A DNA stretch of 64,000 nt, taken from Pseudogemmatithrix spongiicola. Lineage in GTDB: Bacteria > Gemmatimonadota > Gemmatimonadetes > Gemmatimonadales > Gemmatimonadaceae. Shown piece by piece: positions 29,337 to 37,501 of the stretch. Below the pieces are notes generated by a model. It saw nothing but the letters and a program-made list of their open reading frames with translations. It had not been told where the DNA came from and searched no databases. A program made the translations under genes and the position numbers. The stretch spans positions 2,232,001 to 2,296,000 of the forward strand of contig NZ_CP130613.1 in NCBI RefSeq assembly GCF_030623445.1. Direction: 5' to 3'. The number at the start of each line of letters is the position of its first letter. Within the stretch, counting starts at the first letter, position 1.

Positions 29337-29417
29337 CTAGCAGCAGTCGCAGGACCCGCAGCAGGTTCCGCCTTCGCAACATCCGGTCGTATCGGCCTTC
29401 ACTGAGTGCTTCCGCAT
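29337..29417 (-). CDS. Putative 26-residue cysteine-rich peptide behind the sigma factor gene
   Basis: Short ORF starting ATG at 29417, preceded by GGAGG four bases upstream, 38 bases after the sigma factor stop and in the same direction. The product has seven cysteines in its last 14 residues (CCEGGTCCGSCDCC at the very C-terminus) and a polar N-terminus (MRKHSVKADTTG). Such density suggests a soft-metal or metalloid ligand or a redox peptide. No family recognised. A 30-codon ORF in another frame from the ATG four bases earlier is less likely because it lacks any recognisable composition. Expression is unproven. Confidence 0.5.
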   Translation of the reverse strand: MRKHSVKADTTGCCEGGTCCGSCDCC

Positions 29418-29455
29418 ACATCCTCCAGGAAGTGAGGCGGCGGGAGAGTCCGCCG

Positions 29456-30076
29456 CTACTTCTGTCGACGCTCGATGCGATGGAAGGACGCAGGCGGCGC
29501 GCAGCCCTCGTCGGCGCCGAGGCCGCGGACGACGCCGCGGGCGTCGCGATGCAGCCCGCAACAGTGCTGCACCTCGCGGAGCACACGCTCGCGGGCCCGC
29601 TGCACGCGGGATTTCATGCCCGAGAGGGAAATGCCCTCGCGGCGCGCCGCCTCGTCCTGGGTGAGGCCCTGCAGGGCCGTCAGCTCGAGCGCGCGCCGCG
29701 AGGGCGCGTCGAGCGCCGCGATGAACGGGAGCACGCAGGCCGAGATCTCACGGCGCCCTTCGGCAGGGTCCTCCTCGGCCGTGGGCAACTGATCCGGATC
29801 CGTCTCGGAGCTGCGGGCACGCCGACGTTGCTCGGCGCGCCAGGCATCGGTGAGCGCGCTCCGCGCCACACGGAAGATCCACGCCTCGACGTCCGCCACG
29901 TCCTCAAGCGTCGCCCGATGCCGCGCGAGGCGCAGGAAGACCTCCTGCGCCACGTCCTCGGCGTCCACACCCGGCGGGACGCGGCGGCGCAGAAACGCAC
30001 GCAGCGGCTCGACGAAGGCGAGCCAACGCGCATCGTCGTCCAGTGGGGAATCCGGCGGAGGTGTCGGGTGTGTCAT
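29456..30076 (-). CDS. SigZ-like ECF RNA polymerase sigma factor
   Basis: 206-residue ECF sigma factor. Region 2 (about 20-90: LRAFLRRRVPPGVDAEDVAQEVFLRLARH, VEAWIFRVARSALTDAWR) and region 4 (about 115-165: LPFIAALDAPSRRALELTALQGLTQDEAARREGISLSGMKSRVQRARERV) are clear. A C-terminal tail has HCCG and a further Cys, as in SigZ-type factors. No anti-sigma gene adjoins it, so control may be by the cysteine tail itself or by transcription. The small cysteine-rich ORF follows. Start at ATG 30076 with GGGGAG upstream. Confidence 0.88.
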   Translation of the reverse strand: MTHPTPPPDSPLDDDARWLAFVEPLRAFLRRRVPPGVDAEDVAQEVFLRLARHRATLEDVADVEAWIFRVARSALTDAWRAEQRRRARSSETDPDQLPTAEEDPAEGRREISACVLPFIAALDAPSRRALELTALQGLTQDEAARREGISLSGMKSRVQRARERVLREVQHCCGLHRDARGVVRGLGADEGCAPPASFHRIERRQK

Positions 30077-30138
30077 CGGGCTCTCCCCAATATGACGCCG
30101 CATCCCGCGGAAGGACGCAGCGCCGTTAGCTTTTGCGG

Positions 30139-30678
30139 ATGCCCCGCCCCTGGGTCGTCCGCAACTCGCCGCGTCACGGCAAAGGCGTCTACGCCACGGC
30201 CGTCATCAAGGCCGGCACCAAGATCATCGAGTACACCGGCGAGCTGATCAGCGAAGCCGAAGGGGAGCGCCGCTACCCGACCGCCCCTGACGGCCACGAG
30301 GAGCCCGAGCACACCTACCTCCTCACGCTCGACGAGCACCGGGTGATCGACGCCAATGTCGGCGGGAACGCGGCGCGGTTCATCAATCACTCGTGTGAAC
30401 CGAATTGCGAGCCGATCGCGTATGGCGACCATATGTGGATCGTCGCCGTGCGGGACATCAAGCCGGGCGAGGAACTCGCCTACGACTACGCCATCGAGCT
30501 CGACGAGCCGCACACGCCGTCGCGCAAGAAGCGCTTTCCCTGTCGCTGCGGCGCCCGGCGCTGCCGCGGCTCCATCCTGAAGCCCAAGTACCAGCCGCTG
30601 CATCCCTTGGTGCGCGCGGCCATCCGGCGCTACGGACCCGAGGCCGAGGCGCGGCGCGCGGCGGGAGCGCGGCGATGA
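30139..30678 (+). CDS. SET-domain protein lysine methyltransferase
   Basis: 179-residue protein consisting of a whole SET domain: RHGKGVYATAVIKAGTKIIEYTGELIS (12-38), NHSCEPN (83-89), EELAYDY (111-117) and a post-SET motif CRCGARRCRG (Cys135, 137, 142) that should bind zinc with Cys86. SET proteins transfer methyl groups from S-adenosylmethionine to lysine; in bacteria the targets are mostly unknown. A -10-like TAGCTT (30127-30132) ends six bases before the ATG. The stop overlaps the DUF445 start (ATGA). Confidence 0.92.
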   Translation: MPRPWVVRNSPRHGKGVYATAVIKAGTKIIEYTGELISEAEGERRYPTAPDGHEEPEHTYLLTLDEHRVIDANVGGNAARFINHSCEPNCEPIAYGDHMWIVAVRDIKPGEELAYDYAIELDEPHTPSRKKRFPCRCGARRCRGSILKPKYQPLHPLVRAAIRRYGPEAEARRAAGARR

Positions 30679-31784
30679 GCCCGTTGCTGCGCGAGTTCCT
30701 GCTCAACGTCGCCATCGGCACCATCGCCGGCGGCGTCACGAATGCGGTCGCGGTGTGGATGCTCTTCCACCCCTACGAGCGGAAGTTCGGCCTGCAGGGC
30801 GCGATCCCCAAGAACAAGGCGCGGCTCGCCAAGAGCATCGGACGCACGGTCGGCGAGAAGCTGCTCACGCCGAAGGACCTGCTCGACGAGCTGCATCGGG
30901 CCGGCTTCCGCGACACGCTCGACGCCAAGCTCACCGCGCTCATCAAGCATCTGCTCGACGTCGAGCGGGGCTCCCTGCGTGAGATCCTCCCGCCGAGCGT
31001 GATCGGCGAGGTCGAACGCGCGCTGGCCGGACTCGGCCCCGCGGTCGGCGACAGGGTCGCCACATGGACCGCGACGCCGGCCTTCGAAGTGAAGGTCCGC
31101 GAAGCCCTCGCGCGCCTGCGCAAGGAGCTCGGGGATCGACCGGTGAGCGAGGTGCTCACGGAAGCGCGCCGTCAGGAGCTCGCGGCGCAGGCTGCGACTC
31201 TGGCCGCCGAGTTGCTCGACGAGAGCCGTCGCGCCGAGCAGCGCTCGGCGGCGGCGCGCATCGGCGATGCCGTCCTGCGCCTTGCCGGCGAGGAACGCAC
31301 GAAGGCCTTCATCGAGAAGGCCGTGCACGACGCGCTGGGCCGCGCGGGCTCGCGCACCTGGAGCGATGTGCTCGATGCCATCGGCGAGGACGTGGTCGTG
31401 CAATGGATGCTCGAGGCGGGCCGCAGCCCGCGGGCGCACGACCTCGCCGCCGAGGGCGCCGGCACGGCCGCGCTCGCCCTGCTCGACCGCCCCATCGGCC
31501 GGCCCTCGCGCTTCCTCGCCGACGACGCGCCCGCACGCCTCGGCGCGCTCGCCGGCCCGGCCGTGTGGGAGCTGATGGAACGCGAGATGCCGAAACTCGT
31601 CGAGCAGCTCGACATCCCCGCCATCGTCGAGCGCAAGGTCTTGGGCTTCAGCACGGCGCGCATCGAGGAGATCATCCGCGGCGTCACGCAGCGCGAGCTG
31701 AACTTGATCGTGAACCTCGGCTACCTGCTCGGTGCCGTGATCGGTACCCTGACCTTCCTCGGCGGGCGGCTGCTGCGCGGCTGA
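30675..31784 (+). CDS. DUF445 family membrane protein
   Basis: 369-residue protein with one membrane segment at each end (residues 8-30 and about 340-362) around a long charged helical region. The start LREFLLNVAIGTIAGGVTNAVAVWMLFHPYERKFG, with IPKNKARLAKSIGRTVGEKLLTPKDL, is the DUF445/YheB signature. Function unknown. It is translationally coupled to the SET protein, so the two may act together. Confidence 0.9.
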   Translation: MSPLLREFLLNVAIGTIAGGVTNAVAVWMLFHPYERKFGLQGAIPKNKARLAKSIGRTVGEKLLTPKDLLDELHRAGFRDTLDAKLTALIKHLLDVERGSLREILPPSVIGEVERALAGLGPAVGDRVATWTATPAFEVKVREALARLRKELGDRPVSEVLTEARRQELAAQAATLAAELLDESRRAEQRSAAARIGDAVLRLAGEERTKAFIEKAVHDALGRAGSRTWSDVLDAIGEDVVVQWMLEAGRSPRAHDLAAEGAGTAALALLDRPIGRPSRFLADDAPARLGALAGPAVWELMEREMPKLVEQLDIPAIVERKVLGFSTARIEEIIRGVTQRELNLIVNLGYLLGAVIGTLTFLGGRLLRG

Positions 31785-31798
31785 CGCCGCGCCCGCGG

Positions 31799-33061
31799 TC
31801 AGGGCTGCTCGAGCCGCACCGCCGCCCGGTTGAGCACGCCGGGGCGCGTGCCAGCGGGCAGGTCTTCCCAGATCACCACCGCGCGGCCGCCGATCTCCGT
31901 CTGCTCGAGATGCAGGCTGCGGCCACGCACGGTCCAGCTGCGCGCACTGCCCTCGCCGCCGGCCCCACGCCGCGTCGCGAAGCGCCGCTCAACCATACGC
32001 TCCATGCGGTCGCGGAACTCCGACGCCTCAACGGCGTCATCCCACACGGTGAGCCAGACGATGCCGTTGCCCGCACCGACCTGCACGAGCTGATAGCGGT
32101 CGCCATCCCAGCCGGCGGCTGCGGCGGCCGCACCGCCGATGTCCTTGATGTGCTCGTAGAGGAACAGCCGCGTCTCGAACTCGCCAAGATTGTCTTCGTG
32201 CACGACCTCGGCGCCTCGCGGCGCGCCGAGCGTCACGCGCGTCGGCAGGTCGGGCACGGAGTCGAGGTACTTGTTCGCGTGCAGGATCTGCTCGGTCGAG
32301 GCCGGCGCCGGCGCGTACGGGACCGCGCCTGGGCGCGCGCGCTTGAACTGCCGCACGAACTCCGCGCCCGCGATGTACGGGAAGAGCAGCGTCTCCTGCA
32401 GCAGCGTCGGCGCCGACGCGAACTTCGGCATCGAGGCTTGGGCCGAGCGGATCTGCTCGCGGACGTTGTCCCAGCCGCCGGGCAACGCGAGGCCCATGTC
32501 GGAGCCGCCGAGCATGATGGACATCTGCTCGTACACGGCCTGCCCCTCGATCATGGCCTGCATCGCGACCTGGCGGTCGTTGTCACCCTTGAGCGACCGC
32601 GTGGAGTCGATCGGGAAGTGCATGTGCTGCAACGCATGCACCAGCTCGTGGCTGACGGTCACGCTCGTGATTTCCGGCGACCCATCCTTCACCACATAGA
32701 GCACCCGCGTAGCGGGATCGTAGTAGCCGGCCACCTGCTCCGTGAGCAGGTCGAGCAGGAAGGCGCGCAGGTCCATCGTATCGGGGATCATCCCGAGGCG
32801 CTTGTACGCCGCCTCGGTGCCGGCGAGCTCCAAGGGCGTCAGCTGCTCAGCGAATTGGCGCTCGAGGAACTCGCGGACCTCGTCGCGATCGCGTTCCTCC
32901 AGCTTCGGCGGCGACGTGAACGTGAGACCCGTCGCCTTCTCGAGCTGCGGGATCGCCCGACGGACTTCGTTGCGGTAGGGGCCGTCGTACTCGACCGATG
33001 GGCGCTCCGCGCAGGCGGCGGCGACGAGGGCGAGGAAGGTCCACAGGACGCGCGAGTGCAT
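31799..33061 (-). CDS. Lipoprotein zinc metallopeptidase (gluzincin-like)
   Basis: 420-residue lipoprotein with lipobox VAAAC (about Cys17). HELVH in SVTVSHELVHALQHM (about residues 142-146) and a downstream Glu in MIEGQAV, about 30 residues later, give the HExxH...E pattern of gluzincins. The surroundings (DLLTEQVAGYYDPATRVLYVV) recur in uncharacterised bacterial proteins. No known protease family is matched with certainty. It is the last gene of an operon with a prepilin peptidase and an RNA methyltransferase gene. Confidence 0.8.
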   Translation of the reverse strand: MHSRVLWTFLALVAAACAERPSVEYDGPYRNEVRRAIPQLEKATGLTFTSPPKLEERDRDEVREFLERQFAEQLTPLELAGTEAAYKRLGMIPDTMDLRAFLLDLLTEQVAGYYDPATRVLYVVKDGSPEITSVTVSHELVHALQHMHFPIDSTRSLKGDNDRQVAMQAMIEGQAVYEQMSIMLGGSDMGLALPGGWDNVREQIRSAQASMPKFASAPTLLQETLLFPYIAGAEFVRQFKRARPGAVPYAPAPASTEQILHANKYLDSVPDLPTRVTLGAPRGAEVVHEDNLGEFETRLFLYEHIKDIGGAAAAAAGWDGDRYQLVQVGAGNGIVWLTVWDDAVEASEFRDRMERMVERRFATRRGAGGEGSARSWTVRGRSLHLEQTEIGGRAVVIWEDLPAGTRPGVLNRAAVRLEQP

Positions 33062-33068
33062 GGGCAAG

Positions 33069-33899
33069 TCAGAGTCCGGAATACGAGAGGTACGCCGCCA
33101 CGAGGGCATCGCCCCAGAGCAGCGCCACGAGACCAGCCGGTGCCAGGAATACCCCGAAGGGCACGAGCGGGGGCTCGAACTCCGCGCCCGCGCGCTTGGC
33201 CCGCACGGCGCCGATGGGCAGCACCACGGCAAGGAACACCACGGCGCCGATGGCCGCCGCCAGGAACACCGTCAGCAGGCTGCGGCCAGGCCCCACCATC
33301 GCGCCGATCATTGCCATGAGCGTGATGTCACCTTGGCCCATCGCCTCCTTCTTGAACGCGATCTCACCGAGCCACGCGACGACCGCGATCAGGCCAGCGC
33401 CGGTGAACGCGCCGATCACGGCGTCCCACGGAGCGGCAAAGGGCCCCTGCTCCCCGACGAACATCGCGACGATGGGGAACGCCAATCCCAGCAGGAAACC
33501 CGTCAGCGTGAAGCCGTCGGGAATCACGTAGTGCTGCAGGTCCGTCATCACCACACCCAGCAGGATCGTCGCGGCAAGCGCGAGTCGCAGCGCGGTGAGC
33601 GAGGGGCCGTAGTGCCAGACGCTCAGCACCCAGATGAGGCCGACCGTCAGCTCGACCAATGGATACTGCGCACTGATCGGTAGCGCGCAGCCGCGGCACT
33701 TGGCGCGCAGCAGGAGCCACGACACGATCGGGATGTTGTCGTACCACGCGATGGCGTGGCCGCAGCGCGGGCAGCGCGACCGAGGGCTGACGACGCTTTG
33801 CTCCGCCGGCCAGCGGGCGATGCAGACGTTCAGGAAGGAGCCCAGCGAGGCGCCGAGAAAGAAGACCACCGCCCACACGGCGAGGAGGAGGGGATCCAC
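33069..33899 (-). CDS. Prepilin peptidase / N-methyltransferase (type IV leader peptidase)
   Basis: 276-residue membrane aspartyl protease that cuts and methylates type IV pilin-like proteins. N-terminal methylase region with LGSFLNVCIARWP and zinc cysteines 43, 46, 68 and 71 (CPRC, CRGC); catalytic aspartates at 120 (MTDLQHYVIPD) and 191 (MGQGD, where most members have GGGD). Eight membrane segments. No pilin genes are in the window. Seven bases upstream of the lipoprotein metallopeptidase gene. Confidence 0.95.
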   Translation of the reverse strand: MDPLLLAVWAVVFFLGASLGSFLNVCIARWPAEQSVVSPRSRCPRCGHAIAWYDNIPIVSWLLLRAKCRGCALPISAQYPLVELTVGLIWVLSVWHYGPSLTALRLALAATILLGVVMTDLQHYVIPDGFTLTGFLLGLAFPIVAMFVGEQGPFAAPWDAVIGAFTGAGLIAVVAWLGEIAFKKEAMGQGDITLMAMIGAMVGPGRSLLTVFLAAAIGAVVFLAVVLPIGAVRAKRAGAEFEPPLVPFGVFLAPAGLVALLWGDALVAAYLSYSGL

Positions 33900-33902
33900 G
33901 GG

Positions 33903-34667
33903 TCAGGCGTCGGGTCGGAGCACGTGAAGGAGAATGCCCGCGGCGACGGCGACGTTCAAGCTCTCCGCGTCGTCGGCCATGGGAATGGCGACCATCGCCG
34001 TGCAGGCGGTTCGGACCTCGGGGCTCAGTCCGTTGCCCTCATTGCCGACCGCGATGGCGAGCCGCGGCGGTACCGCCTGCCGTCCGAGCATCACGCCATC
34101 CGCTGCGGCGCCCCAGAGCGCCATGCCCTGTGCGTCGAGGAACGCGCGCAGCTCCTCGATGGTAGCAAGCACAGGAGGATGCCGGAATTGATGACCAACC
34201 GCCGACCGCACGACCTTCGCATTCCACGGGTCCACCGTACCGGGCAACACGACGGCTGCGGTGGCGCCGAGCGCGGCCGCGCTGCGCAGCAGCGTCCCGA
34301 CGTTGCCGGGATCCTGGATGCCATCGAGCACGAGCAGACGCGCGGCCGGCGCAAGCATCAGGTCGGCCAAGGCGCGGTCGGGCTGCTCGGCGATGGCCAA
34401 CACGCCCTGCGGTTGCTCGGTGTCCGCCGCGGACTCGAACTCCGCGTCGCTCACGCGAAGGTGCTCCACGCCGGCGGCGTTGAGCCGCGACAGCAAGTCG
34501 GCGCCGCGGGGCGTGCGATCAAGGACGTCGCTGGTCAGGACGCCGCGCAGGCGAAGCGGCGAGTCCAGCAACGCCTCGACCGTCCGCAGCCCTTCGGCCA
34601 CGAAGAGTCCCTGCCGTTCGCGCGCCTTGCGGCGCTTCAGGTCCCTCGCTAGGGTCAACAATCGCAT
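33903..34667 (-). CDS. SpoU/TrmH-family RNA 2'-O-methyltransferase
   Basis: 254-residue SPOUT methyltransferase. N-terminal RNA-binding part (RRKARERQGLFVAEGLRTVEALL, about 11-33), then the SPOUT motifs LLVLDGIQDPGNVGTLLRSAAALGA, IAVGNEGNGLSPEV and IPMADDAESLNVAVAAGILL. The substrate (rRNA or tRNA) cannot be told. The ATG used (34667-34665) shares two bases with the ATG of the divergent M48 gene; a start further upstream would overlap that gene even more. Confidence 0.92.
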   Translation of the reverse strand: MRLLTLARDLKRRKARERQGLFVAEGLRTVEALLDSPLRLRGVLTSDVLDRTPRGADLLSRLNAAGVEHLRVSDAEFESAADTEQPQGVLAIAEQPDRALADLMLAPAARLLVLDGIQDPGNVGTLLRSAAALGATAAVVLPGTVDPWNAKVVRSAVGHQFRHPPVLATIEELRAFLDAQGMALWGAAADGVMLGRQAVPPRLAIAVGNEGNGLSPEVRTACTAMVAIPMADDAESLNVAVAAGILLHVLRPDA

Positions 34668-35469
34668 GCGTACGCTTATCGCTCTCAGCCTTGTGGCCGC
34701 GCTCTCCGGGTGCGCCATCTCGACCCAGCAGGAAGTCGAGATGGGGGCCGGGTACGCCGCCGAGTTGAATCGCCAGCTGCCGCTCGTGCAGGACGCGGAG
34801 CTCAATCGCTATATGAACGTACTCGGCGACTCGATTGCCCGCATCGCCGACACTCGGAATCTCGACTGGTCGTTCTACATCGTCGACAGCCCCGACGTGA
34901 ACGCCTTCGCCGTGCCCGGTGGCTTCATCTATATGAATCGCGGGCTGATCGAGCGCGCCACCAACCTCGCGCAGGTGGCGGGGGTCCTCGGGCACGAGAT
35001 CGGCCACGTCACGCAGCGGCACTCGGTGGAGCAGATGCAGAAGGCCCAGCGGACGAACGTGGGCGTGGTCGGACTGTGCATCTTCCTGCCCAACCTCTGC
35101 GCCAGCCAAGCCGGGTCGGCCGCAATCCAACTCGGTGCCGGTGCCGCGATGGCGAGCTTCTCGCGCGCCGACGAGGACGAGGCGGACGCGGTGGCCATCG
35201 ACTACATGGTGCGGGCCGGCATCGACCCGAACGGCGTGCCGGAGATGTTCCAGATCCTGCTCGAGGAGCGCCAGCGGAAGCCGGAAGGCCTCGACACCTG
35301 GTTCCGCTCGCACCCCCTCGAGGAAGACCGCGTGGCCGCTGGCAAGCGCCGCGTCGCGCAGTATCCGCCTGATCAGCTGATCGGACTCACCCGCGACACG
35401 CCGTCCTTCCAGAACTTCCAGAAGCGGCTCAAGGCGTTGCCGCCGTCTCCGGCCGCGCCGCGGCAGTAG
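34666..35469 (+). CDS. M48-family metalloprotease, lipoprotein
   Basis: 267-residue periplasmic zinc protease of the BepA/LoiP type. The lipobox is LSGC (about Cys15). HEIGH in GVLGHEIGHVTQRHSVEQM is the zinc site and the third ligand is the Glu in ADEDEADAVAIDYM. No TPR domain follows, so it is the short form. Ends in a proline-rich tail. Divergent from, and overlapping, the methyltransferase start codon. Confidence 0.94.
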   Translation: MRTLIALSLVAALSGCAISTQQEVEMGAGYAAELNRQLPLVQDAELNRYMNVLGDSIARIADTRNLDWSFYIVDSPDVNAFAVPGGFIYMNRGLIERATNLAQVAGVLGHEIGHVTQRHSVEQMQKAQRTNVGVVGLCIFLPNLCASQAGSAAIQLGAGAAMASFSRADEDEADAVAIDYMVRAGIDPNGVPEMFQILLEERQRKPEGLDTWFRSHPLEEDRVAAGKRRVAQYPPDQLIGLTRDTPSFQNFQKRLKALPPSPAAPRQ

Positions 35470-35475
35470 GTCCTT

Positions 35476-35602
35476 TTCACCACGAAGGCACGAAGACACG
35501 AAGTCTTCTGTCAGTTACGAAGGGCCCGCAGCCTGCTCGTTGGAGCGGTGCGGGCCCTCTTGTTTGACGCGGTTCCTTCGTGTCTTCGTGCCTTCGTGGT
35601 AA
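35476..35602. repeat. Inverted-repeat intergenic element with CACGAAG heptamers, copy 2
   Basis: Left arm 35476-35503 and right arm 35575-35602 are reverse complements over about 25 bases, built from CACGAAG units. The core contains a terminator-like hairpin (35521-35558). It lies between convergent stops, as does copy 1 at 7573-7692, whose arms are the same but whose core is unrelated. Confidence 0.88.
35521..35564. terminator. Terminator hairpin inside repeat copy 2
   Basis: AGGGCCCGCA (35521-35530) pairs perfectly with TGCGGGCCCT (35549-35558), 18-base loop, then CTTGTTT. Its place between convergent genes suggests it stops the M48 transcript and perhaps the opposite one. Confidence 0.7.
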
Positions 35603-35612
35603 GTGCAGTGCC

Positions 35613-36461
35613 TTACAACTTCGCGACGAAGCGTTCGACGAGTCCGCAGAAGGCATCCCCGGCCTTGCGGCCCTCTTCCATGACTTCGGCGTGGTTGAGC
35701 GGTGCGTCGCTGATGCCCGCCGCGGGATTCGTGATGCAGCTGACGCCCGCGACCTCCATGCCGATCGCGCGCGCGACGATCGTCTCCGGCACCGTGCTCA
35801 TGCCCACGGCATCGGCTCCGAGCGTCGCGAGCATGCGCACCTCGGCCGGCGTCTCATAGGTGGGCCCGAGCAGCCCGGCGTAGACGCCGCGCGCGAGCGA
35901 GAGCCCGCCCTCCACCGCCGCAGCCTCTAGCAAGCGCTGCAACCGCGGCGCGTAGGGTGCGCTCATGTCGGGGAAGCGGATGTCGCCCGGCTCCAACGCA
36001 CCGACGAGCGGATTGCGGAACTGCAGGTTGAGATGGTCGCTGATCATCATCAGCGTGCCCGGCGGAAACGCCCGGTTGATGCCGCCGGCGGCGTTCGAGA
36101 CGAAGAGCACCTTGGCGCCCAGGGCATGCACGACGCGCACCGGGAACGCGGCCACCTGCGCGCTGTGGCCCTCATACATATGAAAGCGCCCGGCCAGCAG
36201 CAGCACCTCGCGACCGCCGAGCATGCCGCGGATCAGTTCGCCGCGGTGGCCTTCGACGCCGGGCGCGTGGAAGCCCGGGATCTCCGCATAGGGCACGCGC
36301 GTCGCACCCTGCGCGCGGTCGGCGAGTCCGCCAAGACCGGAGCCGAGGACGATCGCCGCCACCGGCGATTGCACGCCGAGTCGCGCGCGGATGGCCTCGG
36401 CCGCCTGCTGCGCGGCCTGCGTACCGTGCGAATGCTCGCCAGACACCGACGCGCCGCTCAT
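35613..36461 (-). CDS. Purine nucleoside phosphorylase (inosine/guanosine type)
   Basis: 282-residue PNP class enzyme that splits inosine and guanosine with phosphate to base and ribose-1-phosphate. Motifs: VLGSGLGGLAD (phosphate loop), GRFHMYEGHS, VSNAAGGIN and GPTYETPAEVRMLATLGADAVGMSTVPE. The start at ATG 36461 overlaps the stop of adenosine deaminase by four bases. It is the last gene of the nucleoside-salvage operon, and uses the inosine made by the preceding enzyme. Confidence 0.96.
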   Translation of the reverse strand: MSGASVSGEHSHGTQAAQQAAEAIRARLGVQSPVAAIVLGSGLGGLADRAQGATRVPYAEIPGFHAPGVEGHRGELIRGMLGGREVLLLAGRFHMYEGHSAQVAAFPVRVVHALGAKVLFVSNAAGGINRAFPPGTLMMISDHLNLQFRNPLVGALEPGDIRFPDMSAPYAPRLQRLLEAAAVEGGLSLARGVYAGLLGPTYETPAEVRMLATLGADAVGMSTVPETIVARAIGMEVAGVSCITNPAAGISDAPLNHAEVMEEGRKAGDAFCGLVERFVAKL

Positions 36462-37501
36462 GCCGCGCTCCGCGTCAGCGTGGCGAGCTCGGCGTCGACG
36501 CGCGCGAGCAAGGCGCTGCGTTCCGTCTCCGGCAAGAACGCGTTCTCGAAGCCGGCGCGAGCCAACTGGCACAGCTCCTCGAAGCTGAAGCCTTGGTGCT
36601 TGGCCGCGAGGCCGTACTCGGTCACGAGATCCGTGCCACTCATGAGGCGATTGTCCGTGTTGAGCGAGACCTTGAGTCCCGCGTCGAAGTAGCGGCGCAG
36701 CGGATGCTCGTCGAGATGCTCGACGGCACGCGTCTGCACGTTGCTGGTGAGGCAGCATTCGATGGCGACCCCGGCCCGCTTGGCCTCGGCCATCAGCGCC
36801 GGGTCCTCGATGAGGCGCGTGCCGTGTCCGATGCGATGCGCGTGGCAGTGGTGGATGGCGGCCGCCACGGACGATGCGCCCGCGCCCTCACCGGCGTGGC
36901 AGGTGCAGGGCAAGCCGTGCTCGAACGCATAGTCGAACGCCGCCTTGTGCAGCTCCGCGGGGTTCCCCGCCTCGCCGCCGGCCAAGTCGAAGCCGACGAC
37001 GCCGCGGCCCTTGAAGTCCACGGCGAGCCGCGCGAGCTCGAGCGACACGCTGGGATCCATGTTCCGGATGCCGCAGACGATCACGCGGGCGACGATGCCA
37101 TGCTCGCGTTCGGCGCGGGCGAGGCCGCGCAGCGGCGCTTCCACCGCTTGGGCGAGCGAGAGGCCGCCCGCGATGTTGAGCACCGGCGCATACCGCGCCT
37201 CGAGGTAGCGCACGCCTTCCTTGGCGCAGTCCTCGGCCAGCTCGTAGGCGATGCGCTCCATCGCCTCCTCGGTCTGCATCACGCTCAGCGTGTGGCCGAA
37301 GCGCGCGAGGTAGTCCTCGAGGTTGCGCGCGTCGTCGACGCGCATGTACTCGCGCAGCGCCTCCGCGTCGTCCTCGGGCATGGTGACGCCGTGGTCGCGC
37401 GCCAGCTCCAGCATCGTCGCCGGCCGCAGGGAGCCGTCGAGGTGGCAGTGGAGCTCGGCCTTCGGGAGCCGCCGCAGCAGCTCGCTGGTCACGACCGTCA
37501 C
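36458..37501 (-). CDS. add: Adenosine deaminase
   Basis: 347-residue zinc enzyme turning adenosine into inosine. Metal and active-site motifs: LHCHLDGSL (about 17-25), CHAGEG with the catalytic Glu, HRIGHGTRL and SLNTDNRLMSGT. GTG start at 37501 overlaps the stop of the small beta-grasp gene (GTGA), and its own stop overlaps the PNP start, so expression of all is coupled. Confidence 0.96.
   Translation of the reverse strand: MTVVTSELLRRLPKAELHCHLDGSLRPATMLELARDHGVTMPEDDAEALREYMRVDDARNLEDYLARFGHTLSVMQTEEAMERIAYELAEDCAKEGVRYLEARYAPVLNIAGGLSLAQAVEAPLRGLARAEREHGIVARVIVCGIRNMDPSVSLELARLAVDFKGRGVVGFDLAGGEAGNPAELHKAAFDYAFEHGLPCTCHAGEGAGASSVAAAIHHCHAHRIGHGTRLIEDPALMAEAKRAGVAIECCLTSNVQTRAVEHLDEHPLRRYFDAGLKVSLNTDNRLMSGTDLVTEYGLAAKHQGFSFEELCQLARAGFENAFLPETERSALLARVDAELATLTRSAA

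Noticed and set aside
29331-29421. Thirty-codon ORF from ATG at 29421 in another frame, overlapping the cysteine-rich ORF
   Set aside because: It has no cysteine pattern or family resemblance, and its ATG is immediately adjacent to the GGAGG with no spacing, which disfavours it.
30133-30138. TTG at 30133 as start of the SET protein
   Set aside because: The ATG at 30139 follows two codons later, matches the -10 spacing of other genes and starts the conserved sequence.
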